Under the pieces are notes generated by a model. It was not told where the DNA came from, ran no database searches, and saw only the letters and a program-made list of their open reading frames with translations. From Oscillospiraceae bacterium (GTDB lineage Bacteria > Bacillota > Clostridia > Oscillospirales > Ruminococcaceae), in assembly GCA_020024155.1 (NCBI GenBank), contig JAHHUE010000043.1, forward strand, positions 1 through 13,669: a stretch of 13,669 nt of DNA. The letters run 5' to 3'. Made by a program: the position numbers and the translations under genes. Below, in pieces: positions 8,510 to 13,325 of this stretch (its first letter is position 1; every line of letters begins with the position of its first letter).

Positions 8510-9019
8510 TTACATATTATCAAATTCAATATTACGACAAGCATTTTTATATCTTTCAATATAAATTCCGTTTTTACAGTAAATATATTGAGCCAATGCT
8601 TTTTGTATTTTTCTATATAGTGTTGTTCTGTCAACATAATATTTTGTTTCCAACTTGTTCATTGTACAGCCTTTAATATATCTATATGTTAACAACTCTC
8701 TGCTTTCTTCTTCCAATTTAGAAAGTGCTTTATCAATAATAATCAATCTATTTTTCTTTTTGTTCAACTTATCTTCAAGTTCATTTTTAGTGTTAATCAT
8801 ATTAGCAATGGTATTTTCATATCCATTTCCTGATGTTTGAACCTTTTCACTATATCCAATAGCTTGACCTATACATAATTTATTTTCAAATGTCTTAATC
8901 TTGTTTTCCAGATTGAATATATCTCTTTTTAAAAAGTTGTAGTCTTGAAGCTCTTCTATTGTTTCATTCTTTAAATTTTTATAACTCTCTTCAATATCAA
9001 TTGGTCTAACTTCTGACAT
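8510..9019 (-). CDS. Sigma-region-4-like phage late transcription regulator (DUF1492/ArpU-like)
   Basis: I place the start at 9019, with AGAGAGGG 5 nt before the ATG, rather than at a longer start at 9088 that would cross a terminator hairpin. The 169-residue product has an N-terminal coiled coil (about 17-50, LQDYNFLKRDIFNLENKIKT), a Ser/Gly-rich linker with YSEKVQTSGNGYENTIANM, a second helix, and a C-terminal helix-turn-helix with LLTYRYIKGCTMNKLETKYY then VDRTTLYRKIQKAL (about 109-142). This resembles sigma-70 region 4 and the DUF1492/ArpU regulators that switch on late genes of Firmicute phages, often just upstream of terS as here. It likely helps RNA polymerase transcribe the packaging and head genes. 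Whether it binds DNA at a promoter, acts as a true sigma factor or antiterminates is not visible. Confidence 0.75.
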   Translation of the reverse strand: MSEVRPIDIEESYKNLKNETIEELQDYNFLKRDIFNLENKIKTFENKLCIGQAIGYSEKVQTSGNGYENTIANMINTKNELEDKLNKKKNRLIIIDKALSKLEEESRELLTYRYIKGCTMNKLETKYYVDRTTLYRKIQKALAQYIYCKNGIYIERYKNACRNIEFDNM

Positions 9020-9044
9020 ATTAACCCTCTCTTTCATGCAAAAT

Positions 9045-9073
9045 AAAAACAGACTATACAATAGCCTGTTTTT
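9045..9073 (-). terminator. Hairpin terminator between the two sigma-like genes
   Basis: The minus strand forms an AAAAACAG / CTGTTTTT stem (9066-9073 with 9045-9052) extended by a G-T wobble and CTAT/ATAG, with a 3-nt TGT loop; the flanking A and T runs make it able to terminate in either direction. It sits in the gap after the 153-residue regulator and before the 169-residue regulator. Confidence 0.65.
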
Positions 9074-9104
9074 ACTTAATATAATCACAACATATTTTAA
9101 GGAG

Positions 9105-9136
9105 AATCCTTTCCGAAACCTACAAGTTAAAGGATT
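9105..9136. repeat. Inverted repeat AATCCTTT / AAAGGATT in the regulator gap
   Basis: Two perfect 8-bp arms, 9105-9112 and 9129-9136, are separated by 16 nt, so their centres are 24 bp apart. The same octamer occurs at 9195-9202 inside the neighbouring gene, next to a 10-bp tandem repeat. There is no T run to make it a terminator. The layout fits a protein-binding dyad rather than an RNA signal, but that is inference. Confidence 0.55.
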
Positions 9137-9147
9137 TATTTGTGCAC

Positions 9148-9609
9148 TTATATAATATCACATTTATTATTTGCAAATCTTGGTTTTTCTTTGCAATCCT
9201 TTGCATTCCTTTGCAATTTTTCTAAATTTCTTATTCCGCTGTTAATTTTTCTATATACAACAGATAAATCACAGTTCTTTTCATCAGCAATTGTAATTGC
9301 TGGTTTGTTGTTGACAAAGAAATCTGTTAGTATTGCTCGCTCTCTGTTATCTTCCAATTCACTTATAGCTGATAATATTTCTGCTTTGATTTCAAAATTC
9401 TTTTTTTGGAGTTTTTCCAACTTATCCATAAAATTTGAATAGGCTATATTTTTTTGCTCATTACTGTTATCTTTAGTCATACTCACAACCTCTTCAAATG
9501 TTGGGCTTTGGTATATCGCTTTAGATATTGCATCATTTTTAGCCTGTTCTAAGGCTTTAATATCCTCATCTATATTTTTTGCTCTTTCAAGCCACTTCCT
9601 TATATTCAA
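9148..9609 (-). CDS. Second sigma-region-4-like phage regulator
   Basis: A 153-residue protein starting from TTG at 9609, with GGGGGAG 5-6 nt upstream. It opens MNIRKWLERAKNIDEDIKAL and is largely helical, with a Lys/Glu-rich coiled-coil-like central part (about 45-90). The C-terminal part (about 86-135) carries ISELEDNRERAILTDFFVNN and then DEKNCDLSVVYRKINSGIRNL, the helix-turn-helix layout of the region-4/DUF1492-type regulators. The second recognition helix (VYRKI) matches the YRKI of the downstream 169-residue protein, so the two may be old duplicates. A 10-bp tandem repeat lies in its 3' coding end. It is probably a late-gene transcription factor, although its DNA target is unknown. Confidence 0.65.
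   Translation of the reverse strand: MNIRKWLERAKNIDEDIKALEQAKNDAISKAIYQSPTFEEVVSMTKDNSNEQKNIAYSNFMDKLEKLQKKNFEIKAEILSAISELEDNRERAILTDFFVNNKPAITIADEKNCDLSVVYRKINSGIRNLEKLQRNAKDCKEKPRFANNKCDII
9190..9219. repeat. Three 10-bp tandem repeats inside the regulator gene
   Basis: Plus strand tttgcaatcc, tttgcattcc, tttgcaattt, at 9190, 9200 and 9210: three direct copies, one helical turn apart. The 10-nt unit is not a multiple of three, so the three copies encode different residues (about QRNAKDCKE); the repetition is in the DNA, not in the protein. Iterons of this kind are often protein-binding sites. Confidence 0.6.
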
Positions 9610-9635
9610 ATTGGCTCCCCCTTATAAAAAATATT

Positions 9636-9731
9636 TTAATCATCACTGCTCATTTTGCATAATCTTAAAAATCCAACGACAAATGCCACATATACCGCTG
9701 CTATAAGAATACCTCTAACTATTTCTCCCAT
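9636..9731 (-). CDS. 31-residue single-helix membrane peptide
   Basis: A short open frame of 31 residues reads MGEIVRGILIAAVYVAFVVG followed by FLRLCKMSSDD. Residues about 4-23 form one hydrophobic helix, flanked by a basic RLCK and an acidic tail. It lies in the otherwise unused 133-nt gap between the Cys-rich gene and the TTG-started regulator. The ribosome site is weak (AGTAGG, about 13 nt from the ATG), but the gap is explained by no other feature and the frame is cleanly hydrophobic. It resembles other small phage membrane peptides, but no function can be given. A chance frame remains possible. Confidence 0.45.
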   Translation of the reverse strand: MGEIVRGILIAAVYVAFVVGFLRLCKMSSDD

Positions 9732-9742
9732 TATTAAATTAT

Positions 9743-9931
9743 CTACCTACTCTCACTTTCTAGCCACTTTATAGCAGCCTTTTTACAATAATGACTTAAT
9801 GGTTCCGACTTGTTGTAAGCAAAACAAAAACCTTTTTGATTATATTCACATAAATCGCAAAAATCTTCTTGCAACAGAACTTCCGCTGTCTGCTCAATTG
9901 TCAGTTGTTTCATTATTTCAAAGTTCGTCAT
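9743..9931 (-). CDS. Small Cys-rich phage protein
   Basis: A 62-residue protein with Cys at 25, 28, 36 and 49 (a CDLC pair, then GFC and HYC), a plausible zinc-binding set, and a final helix KKAAIKWLESE. The layout, with an N-terminal helix (EIMKQLTIEQTAEVLL), a Cys knuckle and a closing KWLES, is a familiar phage pattern in Firmicutes, with no assigned function known to me. The GGGG ribosome site before the ATG overlaps the stop of the HNH-like gene, giving a coupled start. Confidence 0.7.
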   Translation of the reverse strand: MTNFEIMKQLTIEQTAEVLLQEDFCDLCEYNQKGFCFAYNKSEPLSHYCKKAAIKWLESESR

Positions 9932-9940
9932 ATTATCCCC

Positions 9941-10222
9941 CTACAAATAATTTCTTCCGAAAATTCTCATAAAATCTTCTCTTGTTCCGTGTACTTTTTC
10001 AAAAGCTTTTTGACCTACCATTTTTAATGCAAGGTCAAAATCTCTGTTATTATGTACAGCACTATTACCTTCTGTGTGATATTCCATTGTAAGCCAAACT
10101 TTTAAACCATATTTTTCACTGAGTTTTCTTCCAGGGTTACCAAAAAATATATGGTGTTCTTGCAAGTGGTCTGCTCTGCCTGTTACATAACATTGTTTTT
10201 CTGTTTGAATTATGCTTTTCAA
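9941..10222 (-). CDS. HNH-like nuclease-fold phage protein
   Basis: I start it at TTG 10222, because AGAGGTG then lies 6 nt upstream; a GTG at 10231 has no spaced ribosome site. The 93-residue protein begins MKSIIQTEKQCYVTGRADHL. Cys11 and His23-His24 (LQEHHIF), Trp/Leu strands, His49, Asn53 and His57 (YHTEGNSAVHNN) form an HNH/zinc-like pattern, and the C-terminus is FEKVHGTREDFMRIFGRNYL. Proteins of this type occur in the recombination and replication regions of many Firmicute phages. Activity as an endonuclease is plausible, but the second Cys of a usual CxxC knuckle is missing. It lies downstream of the methyltransferase gene in the same operon. Confidence 0.65.
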   Translation of the reverse strand: MKSIIQTEKQCYVTGRADHLQEHHIFFGNPGRKLSEKYGLKVWLTMEYHTEGNSAVHNNRDFDLALKMVGQKAFEKVHGTREDFMRIFGRNYL

Positions 10223-10237
10223 GTTATTCACCTCTTT

Positions 10238-10696
10238 TTAATCTTTTATAAAGACAATCCAATGTGTTTTACCTCTTTGATTTCCAAATAGTGGTTTTGT
10301 TTCTGTACATTTAAGAATTTCTGAAAGCTTTATTTGTCCTTCACTCCACTTAAAAACCAAAATCCCATTTTTCTTCAAGACTCTAAAACACTCTTTAAAT
10401 CCATTTTGTATATCTAACTTCCATGTGTCTTTCTCTAATACCCCATACTTCATTCTCAACCAACTATTTTCTCCAGCTCTTAATAAATGAAGTGGGTCAA
10501 AAACTACAAGATAAAAACTTTCATCTAAAAAAGGCATTTTTCTAAAATCAGCAATTATATCCGGTTCTATATTTAATGGCCGTCCATCGTTTAGTTTTAC
10601 TTTTATTTTTCGATTATCCATAAATAGAACATCTTCTCTTTGTTTATCAAACCAACACATTTTACTGCCACAACATGCATCTAATATTTTCTTCAT
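10238..10696 (-). CDS. SAM-dependent methyltransferase (phage DNA MTase-like)
   Basis: I start at the ATG at 10696, one nt after the previous stop; the longer frame (TTG at 10738) lacks a ribosome site. The 152-residue product begins MKKILDACCGSKMCWFDKQR: the LDACCGS motif (5-11) is the glycine-rich SAM loop. DIIADFRKMPFLDESF (about 46-61) has the second acidic and Phe contacts, and VVFDPLHLLRAG (64-75) corresponds to the catalytic DPPH-type motif, with Leu in place of the second Pro. The remainder (VLKKNGILVFKWSE) is a standard Rossmann tail. It probably methylates phage DNA, as shown by context and motif IV; the target site and base are unknown. It lies in the replication operon. Confidence 0.75.
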   Translation of the reverse strand: MKKILDACCGSKMCWFDKQREDVLFMDNRKIKVKLNDGRPLNIEPDIIADFRKMPFLDESFYLVVFDPLHLLRAGENSWLRMKYGVLEKDTWKLDIQNGFKECFRVLKKNGILVFKWSEGQIKLSEILKCTETKPLFGNQRGKTHWIVFIKD

Positions 10697-10697
10697 T

Positions 10698-10976
10698 TTA
10701 TCTTGCCCACAATCTTTTTTCTGCCGGTCTTGTTTCAAAAAACTTTGGTCTTCTTATTTTCATAACCTGTTCCGGCCAAAATGTTTCTCTGTACATCGGT
10801 TTGTATTCCGCTGTGAATTTATCTCTAAACTCAACTACATAAAAAATACCTTTTGGGTGTGCAAATATAATTACTCCCTCTGTTGATAATCTCATTTCTT
10901 CAACTGGCATTCTTGAATATTTTCTCTCTTTTTCACGAGTTACTTTTACTATGTCGCCTACTTTTAACTTTTTCAT
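10698..10976 (-). CDS. Small SH3/KOW-like phage protein
   Basis: A 92-residue protein starting MKKLKVGDIVKVTREKERKY; AAGGAG lies 5 nt before the ATG. The opening VGDIVKV...GVIIFAHPKGIFYVVEF fits a small SH3/KOW beta-barrel, a fold often found in phage nucleic-acid-binding proteins. The C-terminus is basic (IRRPKFFETRPAEKRLWAR). It overlaps the 3' end of rep by 44 nt in another frame, a long overlap that its own good ribosome site justifies, and the next gene starts one nt after its stop. Its role is unknown, although operon position suggests replication or DNA metabolism. Confidence 0.7.
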   Translation of the reverse strand: MKKLKVGDIVKVTREKERKYSRMPVEEMRLSTEGVIIFAHPKGIFYVVEFRDKFTAEYKPMYRETFWPEQVMKIRRPKFFETRPAEKRLWAR

Positions 10977-11856
10977 TTGTTCTCCTTTTATTTATCCCGC
11001 TGTCTTCAATAATTTTTAATCTTGCATAGATATAATAGCCTCTTGTATATGGTGTCTGTTTTATCCTTATATCGTTAAACTGACAATTAGGAAACAATTT
11101 TAATAACTCAAACTTGGCAAAACTTTCATCTTCTGCAAGTCTTCTTACAAATGCTCTTGTAATTCTTTTGCCTTTCAATGTCTTTGTTTTTGTTTCAACA
11201 GGCTTTGTAAGATTTTTTGAGCAGCAGTATTTTTTCTTGTTCACTTTGCTGTCTTTGCTCATATACATTGCTAATCCAGTAAGTGCATAATCGTCTGGCT
11301 GTAATCTTCTTGCTTGTGTTCTGCCATATTTTTTGATTTTATAGTTTGGATTTTTTCTTTTTCTTGCTCTCTCTGATGCACTGCACCACATATCTTCCAA
11401 AGTATCTCTATCAGATATATTTATCAGCAGATGATGATGCACTCTTTTATCGCCACTTTCTGTGCAGTAAATGTATTTCACATCAATATCTTTAAATTTT
11501 CTTTTTATGGCAAGAATATAATTGCGTATTCTTTTGTATGCCTCTTCTTCTGTTGGTTTTTCTTCATAGGTTAAAGTCAACATTGTATCTTTATCTGTGA
11601 AATTTGCATTTACCAACCTAATAAGTCTTAACTGTGCATATCTGTGGTTTAAGTCTGCCTGTTCTTTTCTTGTTGGTCTTTTTCTCTGACCTTTATTTTG
11701 TGAGTTTGTTGGCCATGTTTCATATATCTGTACTTCCAGGTGGTCACCGGCTTTTATTGTTTTTGCATTATATTCTTTTGCGTTACAATATTGGTTTTGT
11801 TCAATAACAGTAAGAAGGCTATCTCTTTCTCTTTCATATATCTGATACTTTGTCAT
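10933..11856 (-). CDS. HUH-type rolling-circle replication initiator
   Basis: A 307-residue protein starting MTKYQIYERERDSLLTVIEQ; AGGTGGTGAG precedes the ATG. It shows HUH endonuclease motifs in order: motif 1 MLTLTY (92-97), motif 2 RVHHHLLI with metal-binding His140 and His142, and motif 3 YMSKD with the likely catalytic Tyr198 and Lys201. The fold type resembles the ORF2/G2P-like Rep proteins seen in Microviridae, plasmids and some gut phages. A Rep of this kind nicks one DNA strand at an origin and stays covalently bound to it. The C-terminus is basic. It is unusual for a phage with full terminase and portal genes, because replication must then also yield concatemers. No helicase is visible in the window. 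Its leader carries palindromes that could be its origin or its control region. The Rep call is sound; use in genome replication is inferred. Confidence 0.85.
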   Translation of the reverse strand: MTKYQIYERERDSLLTVIEQNQYCNAKEYNAKTIKAGDHLEVQIYETWPTNSQNKGQRKRPTRKEQADLNHRYAQLRLIRLVNANFTDKDTMLTLTYEEKPTEEEAYKRIRNYILAIKRKFKDIDVKYIYCTESGDKRVHHHLLINISDRDTLEDMWCSASERARKRKNPNYKIKKYGRTQARRLQPDDYALTGLAMYMSKDSKVNKKKYCCSKNLTKPVETKTKTLKGKRITRAFVRRLAEDESFAKFELLKLFPNCQFNDIRIKQTPYTRGYYIYARLKIIEDSGINKRRTNEKVKSRRHSKSNS

Positions 11857-11910
11857 TTTCTCACCACCTATATAATTATTTATATATTTAAAGGTTTGTT
11901 TGATTTGTTA

Positions 11911-11983
11911 ATACCTATTACGAGGACCTTATACCGCTTTTTTGCGGTCTGTAAAAAGGTATTTTTTTACCCTGCAAGATACC
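11911..11983. repeat. ATACC/GGTAT repeat cluster in the rep leader
   Basis: ATACC occurs at 11911, 11931 and 11979, and its complement GGTAT at 11958. The first two are exactly 20 bp apart (about two turns), and two lie in hairpin loops or stem ends. The cluster, with AT-rich DNA downstream (11866-11892), resembles the iteron and hairpin architecture of origins recognised by Rep proteins. No nick site can be assigned from sequence alone. Confidence 0.4.
11928..11955 (-). promoter_or_regulatory. Candidate rep promoter with palindrome in the spacer
   Basis: The minus strand reads TTTACA (11950-11955), a 16-nt spacer, then TATAAG (11928-11933), five of six matches to each consensus hexamer. The spacer is filled by ACCGC-AAAAAA-GCGGT (11933-11948), a palindrome that a repressor or Rep could occupy. 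Transcription from it would run into rep after a leader of about 65 nt. Confidence 0.65.
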
Positions 11984-12000
11984 TTGCAGGGTTTATTTTT
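11969..12000 (+). terminator. Terminator-like hairpin upstream of rep, plus strand
   Basis: A perfect 10-bp stem ACCCTGCAAG/CTTGCAGGGT (11969-11978 with 11983-11992) with an ATAC loop is followed on the plus strand by TTATTTTT. On the minus strand there is no T run after it, so it does not look like a terminator for the 122-residue gene. It could end an antisense RNA, or be part of an origin. Confidence 0.5.
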
Positions 12001-12001
12001 G

Positions 12002-12370
12002 CTATAATTCAATTCGCTCTTTTTCTGATTTTTTCAAGTCACAGATTACTTTGCCAAAGCTATCTTGTTTGATTTTTACAGTATACTGTCCATCAATCAT
12101 TTGACCTTCAATTTTTAAAGTTACACTGTCTATGACATCATATCCTACATCTGCAATTGCTCTGCAAATAACTGCAATTTGATTTTCATTAAACTCAGTT
12201 AAAAACTGCATAGCCTTTTCTTTGCTGCACTCTACTCTGTTGTATTTTAAACTATCATCACACTTACAATGACGGCTTGCATATTCAACAGCTTGTTCTT
12301 CATTCTCAAAATTTTTATTGCAAACTACAACTTGTCCACAAAATTGGCATATTGGTATATATTTTCCCAT
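12002..12370 (-). CDS. Hypothetical phage protein with N-terminal Cys cluster
   Basis: A 122-residue protein starting MGKYIPICQFCGQVVVCNKN; AAGGAG lies 6 nt before the ATG. The N-terminal part holds Cys8, Cys11, Cys17, His34, Cys35 and Cys37 (CQFC...HCKC), a likely zinc-binding knuckle. The remaining two-thirds is a mixed alpha/beta region with a basic C-terminus (DLKKSEKERIEL). I do not recognise a named family; a nucleic-acid-binding role is plausible. It follows the 106-residue gene by 3 nt and precedes the rep leader by about 145 nt. Confidence 0.68.
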   Translation of the reverse strand: MGKYIPICQFCGQVVVCNKNFENEEQAVEYASRHCKCDDSLKYNRVECSKEKAMQFLTEFNENQIAVICRAIADVGYDVIDSVTLKIEGQMIDGQYTVKIKQDSFGKVICDLKKSEKERIEL

Positions 12371-12373
12371 AGG

Positions 12374-12694
12374 TTACTCCTTTGTCGGTGTATATTCTTG
12401 TATAACTTTTCCACCAGCAACTGCTGAAAGCCTATATTGATTAAGCCTTTGAAAACTTGCAAAAGACTTTATAAGACTTTCCATGCTTTTAAACTGCAAC
12501 TGTCTTACACTGTCTTTTTCATAAATATTAAGTATGTATTCTTCACTTATAAATTTATCATCTGTGTGAAAATATACTCTTTCTCCTTTTTGAGAAATAA
12601 ACTCAACACGAGTTATTTTTTCATCTATATCAATGCTATATCTGTCATTAAGCATTTTCCTAAGTTCTTGCATTTCTGTGTTTGAAATAGACAT
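12374..12694 (-). CDS. Hypothetical phage protein
   Basis: A 106-residue protein beginning MSISNTEMQELRKMLNDRYS. The AAGGAGGG ribosome site is strong and lies within the end of the upstream gene, whose stop is two nt before this start. It is mixed alpha/beta, with alternating charged stretches, FISQKGERVYFHTDDKFISEEYI in the middle, and a helical LQFKSMESLIKSFASFQRL. No catalytic motif, Cys cluster or membrane segment is seen. Its role is unknown; tight packing with its neighbours shows it is a real gene of the early operon. Confidence 0.65.
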   Translation of the reverse strand: MSISNTEMQELRKMLNDRYSIDIDEKITRVEFISQKGERVYFHTDDKFISEEYILNIYEKDSVRQLQFKSMESLIKSFASFQRLNQYRLSAVAGGKVIQEYTPTKE

Positions 12695-12696
12695 AC

Positions 12697-12888
12697 TTAT
12701 CCCTCCTTAAAAGAAATACTAGAATTGTCCTCTTTTATTGTATAAATACCGCTGTGCGTATAGATTTTCATTTCTTTTGGTGCGTGTTCCAATCCCCACT
12801 TACAGCATGAATATTGATTAAACAGCTTTAAAAGCTCAAGACCTGTAAAAGCTCTTGTCTTTTTGTTGAATAAACTGGTATTTTCCAT
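12697..12888 (-). CDS. Small hypothetical phage protein
   Basis: A 63-residue protein reading MENTSLFNKKTRAFTGLELL then KLFNQYSCCKWGLEHAPKEM and a beta-like tail. GGAG sits just before the ATG at 12888. It is the first gene after the 200-bp inverted-repeat region on the minus strand, so its mRNA leader may include that structure. I recognise no domain. The two-nt spacing to the next gene supports a genuine operon member. Confidence 0.6.
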   Translation of the reverse strand: MENTSLFNKKTRAFTGLELLKLFNQYSCCKWGLEHAPKEMKIYTHSGIYTIKEDNSSISFKEG

Positions 12889-12908
12889 AATTTCTCCATA
12901 TATTTAGC

Positions 12909-13108
12909 AATACACCCTTTAAAAAGTGCCCAGATTTTAAAATTGTTCGGGAAGATATTTCTAGGTTGTGTCCAATAATTTACAGAAAAAGGATTTTGCG
13001 TTATTCACTCTGTTAATAATTATGTTGACAATCAAAAACTTGTGACTGCATCAAGACGATGGGCCTCTGTGCCACCGTTCACAGTGGGCACTTTTTAAAG
13101 GGTGTATT
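12909..13108. repeat. 200-bp segment bounded by perfect 24-bp inverted repeats
   Basis: The arms, 12909-12932 (AATACACCC...GTGCCCA) and 13085-13108, are perfectly complementary over 24 bp. The 152-bp interior holds three small hairpins (13011-13030, 13039-13055, 13067-13084), so either strand could fold as a long stem closing a multi-hairpin junction. No open frame fills it and no target-site duplication is seen in the flanks. As RNA it would be a compact structure of about 200 nt lying before the 63-residue gene. Alternatives are a MITE-like element, an invertible segment, or a single-strand origin used in rolling-circle replication. Confidence 0.75.
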
Positions 13109-13119
13109 TACTTTTTAAA
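13090..13119. promoter_or_regulatory. Direct repeat ACTTTTTAAA, candidate operator
   Basis: The 10-mer occurs at 13090-13099 and 13110-13119, exactly 20 bp apart; the second covers part of the -35 and spacer of the plus-strand promoter. A third copy, inverted, lies in the left repeat arm (12918-12927). Two copies two turns apart, on one face of the helix, suit cooperative repressor binding. Confidence 0.4.
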
Positions 13120-13135
13120 ATTTATCTGTTATAAT
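13107..13135 (+). promoter_or_regulatory. Plus-strand sigma-70-type promoter for a small RNA
   Basis: TTTACT (13107-13112) is followed after a 17-nt spacer by a perfect TATAAT (13130-13135). The -35 hexamer matches 4 of 6 consensus bases. It points away from the inverted-repeat segment and towards the two-hairpin RNA, with a start near 13142. Its -35 overlaps the end of the right repeat arm by two bases. Confidence 0.7.
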
Positions 13136-13141
13136 TATTAA

Positions 13142-13207
13142 AGGTTAAGCGGATATATTTATATCCATTGAGCTGCCAAAGGTTCGAACTTTGGCAGTTC
13201 TTTTTTT
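13142..13207 (+). ncRNA. Short plus-strand RNA with two hairpins and a strong terminator
   Basis: From about 13142 the RNA would carry a small hairpin GGATAT/ATATCC (13151-13166), then a 12-bp stem GAGCTGCCAAAG / CTTTGGCAGTTC (13170-13200, one G-U pair) with a GTTCGAA loop, followed by seven T (13201-13207). It is thus about 66 nt long and ends in a very strong intrinsic terminator, with a good promoter directly upstream. No protein frame of useful length lies in it. It is antisense to the 3' part of the 56-residue gene and to the minus-strand operon transcript, so it could act as a cis antisense RNA or as a trans-acting regulator. It is the only plus-strand unit in the window. Confidence 0.7.
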
Positions 13208-13315
13208 ATGCCTTTTTTTCATTTTTTGTTCTACTATCCAACCGGCTACTGCAAGATATATAAAGAACATTGCAAACACTGTTGCCCAGAATAATATTAA
13301 AAATAACCCGTTCAT
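13145..13315 (-). CDS. 56-residue small membrane protein
   Basis: A short gene with a good ribosome site: after the upstream stop at 13326 comes AGGAG, then AAAAA and ATG at 13315. The product has one transmembrane helix (LFLILFWATVFAMFFIYLAV, about 4-23), a strongly basic stretch (KMKKRHKKR), then about 17 residues encoded by the DNA that on the other strand forms the terminator hairpin of the small RNA. The N-in or N-out orientation is not clear, but the basic segment should stay in the cytoplasm. The family is not recognised. The coupled start argues for a real gene, and the overlap with the RNA is unusual. Confidence 0.6.
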   Translation of the reverse strand: MNGLFLILFWATVFAMFFIYLAVAGWIVEQKMKKRHKKRTAKVRTFGSSMDINISA

Positions 13316-13325
13316 TTTTTCTCCT

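Noticed and set aside
8510..9088. Longer start for the sigma-like protein (192 residues).
   Set aside because: The extra N-terminus would be encoded by the terminator hairpin, and the ATG at 9019 has a good ribosome site.
9190..9219. CRISPR-like repeat array.
   Set aside because: Units are 10 bp with no spacers, and no cas genes are present.
11740..12072. Plus-strand frame of 110 residues, membrane-like, over the rep leader.
   Set aside because: No ribosome site; hydrophobicity reflects T-rich antisense DNA, and it crosses the hairpin cluster.
12965..12995. Segment resembling an IS256-type end (ggttgtgtcc...tttacagaaa).
   Set aside because: Based only on a general likeness; no opposite end or transposase is present, so it is not claimed.
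12909..13108. Transposon or insertion sequence copy.
   Set aside because: No transposase frame and no target-site duplication in the flanks; kept only as a MITE-like alternative.
13170..13200. GGTTCGAAC looked like the T-arm of a tRNA.
   Set aside because: The stem-loop is a 12-bp hairpin followed by seven T, and there is no acceptor, D-arm or anticodon arm around it; it is a terminator.
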